Both the position numbers and the translations under genes were made by a program. Shown here piece after piece: positions 1 through 7,027 of a stretch of DNA of 64,000 nt (position 1 is its first letter; every line of letters begins with the position of its first letter). The notes under the pieces were generated by a model, which was not told the origin of the DNA, ran no database searches, and saw nothing but the letters and a program-made list of their open reading frames with translations. The stretch is from positions 558,001 to 622,000 of the forward strand of contig JARJHS010000001.1 in assembly GCA_029269725.1 (NCBI GenBank). Direction: 5' to 3'. The stretch is from Pollutibacter soli (GTDB lineage: Bacteria > Bacteroidota > Bacteroidia > Chitinophagales > Chitinophagaceae).

Positions 1-258
1 AATGGGTTTGCCAGTGTTCCGGTCCTGAATTATTTATTCCGGGTATGTTGATGTATTTTATGATTAACTGAACTTTTAAAACTCTACTAAAATGATAGAC
101 AAATATAATTTCAAAAAATGACAAAAAAAATTTCATATAAAAAACAAAGTTGTTAAAATAGTCTATATTTTTGGTAGACTATTAAATCAATGATATCTTT
201 TCGTCGTTTATGGTAATCATCCAATATTGCCATAACTTGATTGGAAATATTTTACAGC
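1..258. other. AT-rich left flank, no gene supported
   Basis: Mostly AT-rich non-coding DNA ahead of the first gene. Two frames are open from the left edge to stops near positions 51 and 71, so the 3' tail of an upstream + strand gene is possible, but there is too little sequence to choose a frame or name a product. The A-runs around 110-135 and the stretch 160-200 look like ordinary promoter-type DNA. No convincing TAnnTTTG element was placed. Confidence 0.4.
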
Positions 259-1143
259 ATGGAAAAAATTTATCTGAGTGATGTCGGGCCTAAAGTATCA
301 CCTGCTATTTATGGATTTTATCGTTGGAAGGATGAAGACATTACAGTCGCGAAAATTGAGAAAATTTTCAACCTCTGCCTGGATTTGGGTATTAATACAT
401 TTGACCATGCAGATATATACGGAGGGTATCAGTGTGAAGAAGTTTTCGGTAAGGTATTGTCAGCTTCTTCTGTAAAACGTGAAGATGTGGTTCTGTTTAC
501 TAAATGTGGTTTATTGCTGCCACATCCCTCAAGGCCGGATGTTCGCATTAAATATAATAATGGCACAAAGGAACATGTGATAAACAGTATAGATAATTCT
601 TTATTGAAACTGAAGACTGACTATATCGATATTTTCCTGTTAAATGGTTTTGATCCCTTATGTCATCTGGAAGAGACTGCTTATGTGTTGAGAAAAATGA
701 AAGAATCAGGAAAGATCAGAAATATTGGTATCGTGAATTTTTCAGTTTTCCAGCACCAGTTATTGAGCGCCTACCTGGAAATTCCTATTGTTACAAACCA
801 TATTGAACTGAATCTCCTGAACACATCAGCATTCGATAACGGGCAGATTGATTATATAAAACAGCGGTATATGCGTCCTTTGGCGACTTCGCCCCTTGCG
901 CAGGGATTCATTGCTGAAAGTTCGGATAAAAGACCTTTACGCGTACGTGGTAAACTTGAAGAACTGGCGAATAAATACAATACACATTTTGAAAGTGTAG
1001 CAATCGCATGGTTGCTTAAAATCGGGGCTTTACCACTTATTGGTTCAACCAATGAAAGCCGCATCAGGCATATTGCTGATGCTTTCGACGTAAAGCTCGA
1101 ACACCAGGAATGGTATGAGCTTTACCAGGCGTCCAAAGAATAA
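259..1143 (+). CDS. Aldo/keto reductase, YdhF-like, with an atypical active site
   Basis: NAD(P)H-dependent aldo/keto reductase of the YdhF-like group, 294 aa from ATG 259; an upstream TTG at 241 would add only six residues. Seen: the DHADIYGG motif carrying Asp49 and Tyr54, and Lys82 in FTKCG, three members of the usual Asp-Tyr-Lys-His tetrad. Where relatives read LIHRPDP this protein reads LLNGFDP, so the catalytic His appears to be Asn129. The IGSTNESRI motif near the C-terminus fits the cofactor phosphate-binding region. It opens a three-gene set with 6-bp gaps, ending in a membrane hydroxylase, so a lipid or isoprenoid carbonyl substrate is possible; that is inference. The family call is firm, the substrate unknown. 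Confidence 0.85.
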   Translation: MEKIYLSDVGPKVSPAIYGFYRWKDEDITVAKIEKIFNLCLDLGINTFDHADIYGGYQCEEVFGKVLSASSVKREDVVLFTKCGLLLPHPSRPDVRIKYNNGTKEHVINSIDNSLLKLKTDYIDIFLLNGFDPLCHLEETAYVLRKMKESGKIRNIGIVNFSVFQHQLLSAYLEIPIVTNHIELNLLNTSAFDNGQIDYIKQRYMRPLATSPLAQGFIAESSDKRPLRVRGKLEELANKYNTHFESVAIAWLLKIGALPLIGSTNESRIRHIADAFDVKLEHQEWYELYQASKE

Positions 1144-1149
1144 TTCTAT

Positions 1150-1473
1150 ATGATTTTTAATTACAGCTTCATCCTGACTATTTGTTGTATGATCCTGACA
1201 TATTCAGATATCAACAGGTTCTTACCAGTGACGGTGTATGGTAAAGTGACTGATTCTGTTTCACACCGGAATATTTCCGGAGCACATGTTTTTGTTGTTC
1301 AGGGTGAAGAGGAAACTTTTACAAATTCAACCGGGGAGTTCGTAATTAAAACCTGGCAAAAACTTCCCGTAAAGGTAACCGTGCAACATCACCGGTACAA
1401 TAAAGAAATCCGAAACTATAGTTCAGGCACAAAACAGCTTGAAATAACATTGGTACCTGGCCAACCCAAATAA
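1150..1473 (+). CDS. Small secreted carboxypeptidase-regulatory-like domain protein
   Basis: 107 aa. A hydrophobic N-terminus (residues 1-18) is a signal peptide or anchor. Residues about 28-105 form one CarboxypepD_reg-like beta-sandwich: VYGKVTDSVSHRNISGAHV, then a TNSTGEFVI turn and a terminal EITLVPG strand. In Bacteroidota this domain usually sits at the N-terminus of TonB-dependent receptors or other outer-surface proteins; here it stands alone with no plug or barrel after it. It lies 6 bp after the aldo/keto reductase and 6 bp before the hydroxylase, so it is probably cotranscribed with both. Exact role unknown; possibly a periplasmic binding or adaptor module. Confidence 0.7.
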   Translation: MIFNYSFILTICCMILTYSDINRFLPVTVYGKVTDSVSHRNISGAHVFVVQGEEETFTNSTGEFVIKTWQKLPVKVTVQHHRYNKEIRNYSSGTKQLEITLVPGQPK

Positions 1474-1479
1474 CTGGTG

Positions 1480-2703
1480 ATGCACCTGAACTGCCTGGCT
1501 CTCGCTGTATCCATTTTTACCGGCCTGATGGGGCTGGAATATTATGCAGGTCTAAAGAAAAACAAGCAACATCTTTTTTCTTTTGATGAAGCAGTGGCCA
1601 ATGTCAACATCGGGATCGCTGAAAGATTATCTGACCTTTTTACCACCGGATTGTTTTTCTACTTTTTCTCCTGGCTGTATAAGAATTACGCCCTCTTTGA
1701 TTTTAGTCCGGGCTGGATAACCTGGCTTTTCTTATTTATCTCTACAGATTTTGTTTGGTACTGGTATCATCGATTCGGACACCGAATAAATATCTTCTGG
1801 AGTGTGCATGTTGTGCATCATCAAAGCACTGACTTCAATTATACAGTTTCTGCAAGGATAACCGTTTTCCAGGCAGCGGCTCGTTGCCTGTTCTGGTCAG
1901 TACAACCTTTATTAGGATTTCCTCCATTGATGATTACAGTTATGCTAATGATTCATGGTACTTATCCTTTTTTCACACATACGCAATTGATAGGAAAGTT
2001 AGGTTGGCTGGAATATTTTCTTGTTACGCCATCACATCATCGCGTACATCACAGTTCAAATCCGGAATACCTGGACAGGAATTATGGTGATGTCCTCATC
2101 ATCTGGGATAAACTTTTTGGCACTTTTGCTGAAGAAAAATCAAAGCCTGTTTATGGCCTCACCAAACCACTAGGGAGCCATAGTTTCTTATGGCAGCATT
2201 TTCATTTTTTACTTGAGATGCTGGTGTCCCTCCGGATGTCAAAAAATGTCAGGCAGAAATTAAAAATCATTTTTGGTAAGCCCGAGGATATTGATCCCAG
2301 GATCAGAACCAGTTTGGAAAGAAAGCTGTCCCGTAAGCAACGATGCTGGCAACAAACAAATACTCAACAGAATTACATCCGGTGGCAGACGATCATTTCA
2401 CTTTTTCTTTTGTTCCTGGTGATTTTGTTTGAATATTACCTCACTCCGATAAAACTCGGGATAGCAGCGGTCTTTATTATTCTGAGCCTGATAACAACCG
2501 GGGCAATGATTGAACAGCGCCGCTGGATATTTTTCCTGGAATATATCAGGTTCACTTTGATCGGCATCTTTTTATATCTCTGTTACCCTTCGGCAAATAT
2601 GCTTTCATTTTATTTTGGACTTCTTACAGCATTGTTGCTGTTTTATAAAACTCTTGGGCAACGTTATCACAGTTACCTTTTCCTTTCAAAGTCAGAAGAA
2701 TAA
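1480..2703 (+). CDS. Sterol desaturase / fatty acid hydroxylase superfamily membrane protein
   Basis: 407 aa from ATG 1480 (a GTG at 1477 is in frame just before). An integral membrane di-iron oxygenase: several hydrophobic segments in the first 170 residues and three to four more at the C-terminus. The His-box motifs are present: HRFGH, HVVHH about 12 residues later, and HHRVHH after the next membrane pair, followed by the family's typical GDVLIIWDKLFGTF stretch. Members use O2 and reduced cofactor to hydroxylate or desaturate lipid chains, sterols or carotenoids. The extra C-terminal membrane block (about residues 300-400) makes it longer than minimal family members. Last gene of the operon, followed by a strong terminator. 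Substrate not predictable. Confidence 0.85.
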   Translation: MHLNCLALAVSIFTGLMGLEYYAGLKKNKQHLFSFDEAVANVNIGIAERLSDLFTTGLFFYFFSWLYKNYALFDFSPGWITWLFLFISTDFVWYWYHRFGHRINIFWSVHVVHHQSTDFNYTVSARITVFQAAARCLFWSVQPLLGFPPLMITVMLMIHGTYPFFTHTQLIGKLGWLEYFLVTPSHHRVHHSSNPEYLDRNYGDVLIIWDKLFGTFAEEKSKPVYGLTKPLGSHSFLWQHFHFLLEMLVSLRMSKNVRQKLKIIFGKPEDIDPRIRTSLERKLSRKQRCWQQTNTQQNYIRWQTIISLFLLFLVILFEYYLTPIKLGIAAVFIILSLITTGAMIEQRRWIFFLEYIRFTLIGIFLYLCYPSANMLSFYFGLLTALLLFYKTLGQRYHSYLFLSKSEE

Positions 2704-2718
2704 TTTCTTCAATCAGAA

Positions 2719-2746
2719 AAAAGACCCGGATCGCGCCGGGTCTTTT
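2719..2746. terminator. Bidirectional intrinsic terminator
   Basis: Perfect 11-bp inverted repeat, AAAAGACCCGG and its complement, with a 6-nt loop (ATCGCG). T-runs lie on both strands because the stem ends in A/T tracts. It separates the convergent hydroxylase (+) and M28 peptidase (-) genes and can serve both. Confidence 0.9.
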
Positions 2747-2766
2747 AGTGTATAAGTTTCGATAAA

Positions 2767-4347
2767 CTACAGACCTCCTTTTCTCGTGGCCTTGGTTTGC
2801 TCCGGCCAGTTACCCGGCTTGCCTGTTCTGGGATTTAATGGTAAGACACTTTTTTGGCGTGATGCAGTTTCCGGATCTTCACTGGCCATATATGCGAGTA
2901 TCGCAGTGAGTATAACATTACTCCGTACATCATCAAACACGATTTTATCATAGGTATCCCGGTTCGTATGCCAGGTATAGGTTCCATAGCTCCAGTTAAG
3001 AGAACTGAGTGAAAATGCAGGAACTCCAACAGCTACGAATGAAGCATAGTCTGAACCGCCGCCTCCAGGATTACCGGGAAAACGCGTATCGATGGTATCA
3101 CGGATTTCGCGTGGCACTTGCGTGAGCCATCTGCTCAGGTAATCATAAGAATTCAGAAAACCCTGTCCATTAAGATTTACTACTCTTCCCGTGCCATTGT
3201 CCTGGTTGAAAAGAACCTGGATATGCTGTACAATTTCAGGATGATCTTCAACGAATGCACGCGAACCATTTAATCCCTGCTCCTCACTTCCCCAATGACC
3301 AATAAGGATAGTACGTTTTGGATTTGGATACAATTTTTTAAGAATGCGGGCTGCCTCCATCATAGTGATGGTACCCGTACCATTGTCAGTAGCGCCGGTA
3401 CCTCCGTCCCATGAATCGAAATGCGCAGACAACATCACATATTCATCCGGCTTTTCTGTTCCTTTAATTTCTGCTATGGTATTGAAAGTTGGTTGAACCC
3501 CTAGTTCTTTTGAATCGGCACGCAGTGAAACTTTTGGTTTGTGTCCCTTCTCACTCAGTCTGTACAACAGTCCATAATCTTCCAGTGCAATATCCACCTG
3601 CGGAACTTTTTTAGTGTATGCACCAAAAATTTTGTTTACACCAAATCCTCTTGACCAGTTGGATTGAAGCACTCCAATAGCGCCAGCATTTTCGAGAACT
3701 ATGGGCAACGTACGTAGATTAAAGCCGGATTTACTTAAACGCTTATTCCAGGCTTCAGTCTGATCATTGCGTTCTTTTTTCATTTTTTCTACAGAAGAAG
3801 ATTTTCCAAATTCCTCCCAATTATAATCCGGACGACCGGTGGGCTGAAGCATTGATATCATTACAAATTTTCCTTTTACCTGCGGAAGCCACGCGGCATA
3901 AGCAACGGAATCTGCGAGATCAGGAAAAACAATGACTTCGCCTGTTACCGTTTTACCACCCGTGCCCGGACTCCAGGCCAGTTGCATTCCCTCAAGAGAT
4001 TTTACTCTTGGAGCAATCATGTCGATATGTGTCACGCCTCTTTCCCAACCGCGCCACTCGCCCCATTTCTCATTCCTCGCTGTGATTCCCCAACCTGCAT
4101 ATTTTGATACCGCCCAATCATGCGCCTGTTTCATCTGCGGTGTACCCACCAGGCGAGGTCCGATGAAATCCATCAACTCCTGGGCTATTGCTTCGAGTTG
4201 TGAATTTTCGGTGGCCTCTTTTACAAAAGATTCAACGACTGGATTTTTGGGACCTTCAGGTCCACGGAAGCCGCCAGGCCGCTGCGCCTTAACTCCTGTC
4301 GTAAAAAATAACATCGCCGGCAAAATTGCAACTAACCATTTCTTCAT
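2767..4347 (-). CDS. Secreted M28 family zinc metallopeptidase
   Basis: 526 aa with a Sec signal peptide (residues 1 to about 21, cleaved after VKAQ). Residues about 110-270 have the size and position of a PA-type insert. The catalytic M28 domain follows: HFDSWD (about residue 309), TDNGTG, the general base and ligand pair in GSEEQG, FNQDNG, and the last His in WHTNRDT. All five expected zinc ligands are visible. Related proteins are periplasmic or extracellular aminopeptidases or carboxypeptidase Q-like enzymes that trim peptides. No T9SS sorting domain is seen, so a periplasmic location is likely. It stands alone between a terminator and a 405-bp gap. High confidence in family and activity class, low in substrate. 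Confidence 0.92.
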   Translation of the reverse strand: MKKWLVAILPAMLFFTTGVKAQRPGGFRGPEGPKNPVVESFVKEATENSQLEAIAQELMDFIGPRLVGTPQMKQAHDWAVSKYAGWGITARNEKWGEWRGWERGVTHIDMIAPRVKSLEGMQLAWSPGTGGKTVTGEVIVFPDLADSVAYAAWLPQVKGKFVMISMLQPTGRPDYNWEEFGKSSSVEKMKKERNDQTEAWNKRLSKSGFNLRTLPIVLENAGAIGVLQSNWSRGFGVNKIFGAYTKKVPQVDIALEDYGLLYRLSEKGHKPKVSLRADSKELGVQPTFNTIAEIKGTEKPDEYVMLSAHFDSWDGGTGATDNGTGTITMMEAARILKKLYPNPKRTILIGHWGSEEQGLNGSRAFVEDHPEIVQHIQVLFNQDNGTGRVVNLNGQGFLNSYDYLSRWLTQVPREIRDTIDTRFPGNPGGGGSDYASFVAVGVPAFSLSSLNWSYGTYTWHTNRDTYDKIVFDDVRSNVILTAILAYMASEDPETASRQKSVLPLNPRTGKPGNWPEQTKATRKGGL

Positions 4348-4752
4348 ATTATCTTTTTTAAAATTCTGGTATTAAATATAGGCATGAATAAGTAATTTAT
4401 GTAGGGACGAAAATCTGCCGATCCGAAGTTGATTCACCAGGAAAAAGTTAAAATAACGTATACGGATAGACGTAAATATAGTATCCGGTTCATGAGAGTA
4501 TAGCTTTAGAAAAAGTGATTTTGGTTTCAGTCTGAAAAAGGAACAGCAGGTAAAAATTTATTTTGTTCCGCCTTTGGGCTAACATGTTAGAAAAAAAATT
4601 ATCTTTAATAACGCGATGCTTAGCCGAAGTTGCGAAATGATTTTTGGGGAAAGTTTTACTCATGCGGGGAAATTATGAATGAATTCTTAAATCCTTTTCG
4701 CACTATAATGTTGGCATAGAATTTTCGCTTATTAAAATCATATTCTCCTATA
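4348..4752. other. 405-bp intergenic region between divergent genes
   Basis: Lies between the divergent M28 peptidase (-) and the secreted protein at 4753 (+), so it should hold both promoters. It is AT-rich with short A and T runs. CACTATAATGTTGG near 4700-4713 is promoter-like but not a clean TAnnTTTG match. GGAACA near 4541 and TGTTCC near 4564 form a weak inverted repeat. No ORF of note, no RNA gene recognised. Confidence 0.4.
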
Positions 4753-5169
4753 ATGAAAGATCTTGTTGTCCTTTTTTCTCTTATCGTATTTATTATTATT
4801 GCACACAGCCAAACAAAACCTGATCAGACGCTTTCCAAAGAGTATAATAAATCGGAAACAGCCATTCCAGTCCAGGCTGCAGCGATAGGAAATGTTCGCA
4901 ACGGAAAATTTGCCGATTTTGTACAGCATGCCGGTGAACCTTCACGGACGATTAAAAAATACCAAAAAGTAATTTTAGAAAATCAATTGAGCGGGAAAAG
5001 AACAGACAAAGATGGTTTTGTCATCTTCAATGACGAAAAATGCCTTGTTCACAACGTTCATTCTGCTGAAAACAATTTTCTTTGCCCGTATTATCCATCT
5101 CAGATCATCAGCTTTGAAACAGCTGAAAATACTTCGGATGACATTCTTCTGGTGCGGTATAATAATTGA
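4753..5169 (+). CDS. Hypothetical secreted protein
   Basis: 138 aa, not recognised. Residues 1-19 form a clear signal peptide (charged start, IVFIIIAHSQ), so the mature protein is periplasmic or exported. The rest is hydrophilic with one Cys pair region (KCLVHNV and FLCPYYP) that could form a disulfide. No lipobox and no sorting domain. The stop overlaps a TTG-started upstream extension of the next small ORF, and the next ATG is 24 bp on, so the two are probably cotranscribed. Function unknown. Confidence 0.65.
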   Translation: MKDLVVLFSLIVFIIIAHSQTKPDQTLSKEYNKSETAIPVQAAAIGNVRNGKFADFVQHAGEPSRTIKKYQKVILENQLSGKRTDKDGFVIFNDEKCLVHNVHSAENNFLCPYYPSQIISFETAENTSDDILLVRYNN

Positions 5170-5192
5170 ATAAAGGAGGAATTAAAGTTTTT

Positions 5193-5360
5193 ATGAAAAA
5201 AAATAACTCCAGAACAACAAGTACCGAATCGGAAAGCGGCGAAGTAAAACGCGGATACAACGAAAGAAATCCGGGAGAACCTCAAGGTGCATTTAAACCC
5301 GATGCCGCAAAGACCACTCCTAAAGCTCCAAAGAAATCACCATCAGCCACGAAAAAATAA
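5193..5360 (+). CDS. Small basic, Lys/Pro/Ala-rich hypothetical protein
   Basis: 55 aa from ATG 5193; a TTG at 5166 would give 64 aa but overlaps the preceding stop. A purine-rich AAAGGAGGAA lies about 18 bp before the ATG, too far for a standard ribosome binding site. The composition is low-complexity: Ser/Thr/Glu then a tail of Lys, Pro, Ala and Thr, with no hydrophobic core, so it is probably disordered. Such short basic tails can bind nucleic acid, but nothing shows that here. It sits between the secreted protein at 4753 and the DUF748 gene. Moderate confidence that it is a gene, because codon use matches its neighbours. Confidence 0.5.
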   Translation: MKKNNSRTTSTESESGEVKRGYNERNPGEPQGAFKPDAAKTTPKAPKKSPSATKK

Positions 5361-5414
5361 GTTCCTTAAAAACCTGACCCAGGGAATGATTTTTTAACCC
5401 CTTCCAGGAAAAGG

Positions 5415-6575
5415 ATGGGCTGGAAAAATTATTCAAAAAAGAAAAAGATTGTTCTCATCAGTCTGGGTTTGTTGATTTCGGCGTTGATCGTGTTTCGCCT
5501 TTTTCTTCCTTCAATCGTTTTGAAGTATGTGAACAGGCAATTGACTATGATCGATGGATATGTTGGTCACGTCGAAGATATTGATATCGCTTTATGGAGG
5601 GGCGCCTACCAGATTAAGAAAATCAAGCTGGATAAAACTGGAGGCAATGTGCCCGTTCCTTTTTTTCAGGCAGACTTAATTGATTTATCTGTGGAATGGA
5701 AAACTCTGTTTCATGGAAAAATTGTCGCAGAAATTGAAACTGAAAACCCCAAACTGAATTTTGTCAAAGGACCTTCCAGGGAAAGTTCACAAACAAAAAT
5801 TGATAAAGACTGGACCATTGTTATAGACAAACTTATTCCGTTCAGGTTGAACAGGTTTGAAATCAATAATGGTGAAATTCACTATCGTGATTTTCACTCT
5901 TCACCCAAAGTTGATTTACATCCAGAGAATATTCATATCCTGGCTGAAAACCTCTCCAATGCTAAACGGAAAAAAAACGATTTACCATCAACGGCGCTGG
6001 CAACCGCTAGAGTCTACGACGGAGATGTTACGTTGAATATGAAGCTGAACCCGTTGAATAAGGTTCCGACTTTTGATATGAATACAAAAATGACAGCGGT
6101 AACACTGGTAAAGCTCAACGACTTTCTAAAGGCTTATGGAAATTTTGATGTTGAAAAAGGAACCATTAGTCTGTACACAGAAGCTGCTGCTAAGGATGGA
6201 AAGATCGCAGGCTATACCAAACCGATAATCAAAGATTTAAAAGTTGCCAGTTGGAAAGAGGACAAGGATAACCCGGTAAAATTTCTGTGGGAAAGCCTGG
6301 TAGAAGCGGTGGGGTGGGTGCTGACAAACAAAATCAAGGACCAGGTTGCAACGCGCGCTGAATTTGTCGGACGTGCTGATAAACCGGAAATAGATATATG
6401 GTCTTTGATTGGGCAGCTGCTTCGAAATGCATTTATAGAGGCCTTATACCCGGCTTTAGAAAACAGTGTGAGTATCGGCAGTGTTGACAAAAAGGAAGAG
6501 AAAAAGTCTTTCTTTAAAAGACTATTCGGAACGAAAGACAAAAACGAAACAATAGATAAAAAGGGAAAAAAATAA
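5415..6575 (+). CDS. DUF748 (AsmA-like) membrane-anchored periplasmic protein
   Basis: 386 aa. A Lys-rich cytoplasmic start, one membrane helix (residues about 12-31), then an AsmA/DUF748-type periplasmic beta region: VGHVEDIDIALWRGAYQI, an IETENPKLNFV strand, and a FEINNGEIHYRDF repeat. AsmA-superfamily proteins form long grooves that move phospholipids between the membranes; DUF748 members are poorly studied. The C-terminus (residues 355-386) is a charged Lys/Glu tail. At 386 aa it is shorter than large AsmA proteins. Follows the small basic gene by 54 bp. Function in envelope maintenance is inference. Confidence 0.8.
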   Translation: MGWKNYSKKKKIVLISLGLLISALIVFRLFLPSIVLKYVNRQLTMIDGYVGHVEDIDIALWRGAYQIKKIKLDKTGGNVPVPFFQADLIDLSVEWKTLFHGKIVAEIETENPKLNFVKGPSRESSQTKIDKDWTIVIDKLIPFRLNRFEINNGEIHYRDFHSSPKVDLHPENIHILAENLSNAKRKKNDLPSTALATARVYDGDVTLNMKLNPLNKVPTFDMNTKMTAVTLVKLNDFLKAYGNFDVEKGTISLYTEAAAKDGKIAGYTKPIIKDLKVASWKEDKDNPVKFLWESLVEAVGWVLTNKIKDQVATRAEFVGRADKPEIDIWSLIGQLLRNAFIEALYPALENSVSIGSVDKKEEKKSFFKRLFGTKDKNETIDKKGKK

Positions 6576-6646
6576 ACGGGAAAACTACAGCTTAACATTC
6601 AATTGATATTCGGATGTAAAAATTGCATTTGAGTTTTCATTATAAA

Positions 6647-6681
6647 TAAAAAAGCCCTGGTTTCGTACCTGGGCTTTTTTA
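6647..6681. terminator. Bidirectional terminator between DUF748 gene and tRNA-Arg
   Basis: Inverted repeat AAAAAAGCCC with GGGCTTTTTT, with an inner GG/CC pair after one T-T mismatch and a short TTTCGTA loop. T-runs lie on both sides, so it can end the + strand DUF748 transcript and the minus strand tRNA transcript, whose 3' end is at 6700. Confidence 0.85.
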
Positions 6682-6699
6682 TTTATACACAACGTACTG

Positions 6700-6773
6700 T
6701 GACCCTGTCAGGATTCAAACCTGAAACCTTTTGATCCGTAGTCAAATGCTCTATTCAATTGAGCTACAGGGCC
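6700..6773 (-). tRNA. tRNA-Arg (anticodon ACG)
   Basis: 74-nt cloverleaf read by eye. The acceptor stem GGCCCTG pairs with CAGGGTC (one G-T pair), the D-arm is GCTC/GAGC, the anticodon stem is TTTGA/TCAAA with loop CTACGGA and anticodon ACG at 6739-6737, and the T-arm is TCAGG/CCTGA with loop TTTGAAT. The discriminator base is A and CCA is not encoded. The ACG anticodon, with A34 normally edited to inosine, reads CGU, CGC and CGA. Confidence 0.97.
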
Positions 6774-6793
6774 ATTCCCTCAAATTGGGGTTG

Positions 6794-6801
6794 CAAATAT
6801 A
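6794..6801 (-). promoter_or_regulatory. Candidate -7 promoter element for tRNA-Arg
   Basis: On the minus strand this reads TATATTTG, an exact match to the Bacteroidota -7 consensus TAnnTTTG, 20 bp before the tRNA 5' end. A T-rich stretch at the expected -33 position (about 6821-6826) is a weak partner. Start about 5-8 nt downstream is inferred. Confidence 0.6.
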
Positions 6802-6995
6802 GGAGATTTTTGAGAAACAGAAAACTAAAAAGACGTATTAGTCAGACGGCAGAAGGCAATTAGAGTTATAGTCTAAAGTGTTTATAAAACACTTTGATCG
6901 TAAAACAACTACACTCAAAAACTATATCTTTTCCGGCCCCTTATAAATTAAAATTCACATCCTTACTTCAGCATTTGGTTTGGGTCTTTTGGTTT

Positions 6996-7022
6996 CCTGC
7001 CTCCGATCACCTGCCTCCCGAC
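6996..7022. repeat. TGCCTCC repeat tract
   Basis: CCTGCCTCC, 5 bp, then CCTGCCTCCCGAC, just past the stop of the NagB fusion gene. The second copy matches the CCTGCCTCCCGAC word at 47753-47765 exactly. Confidence 0.6.
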
Positions 7023-7027
7023 TGATT

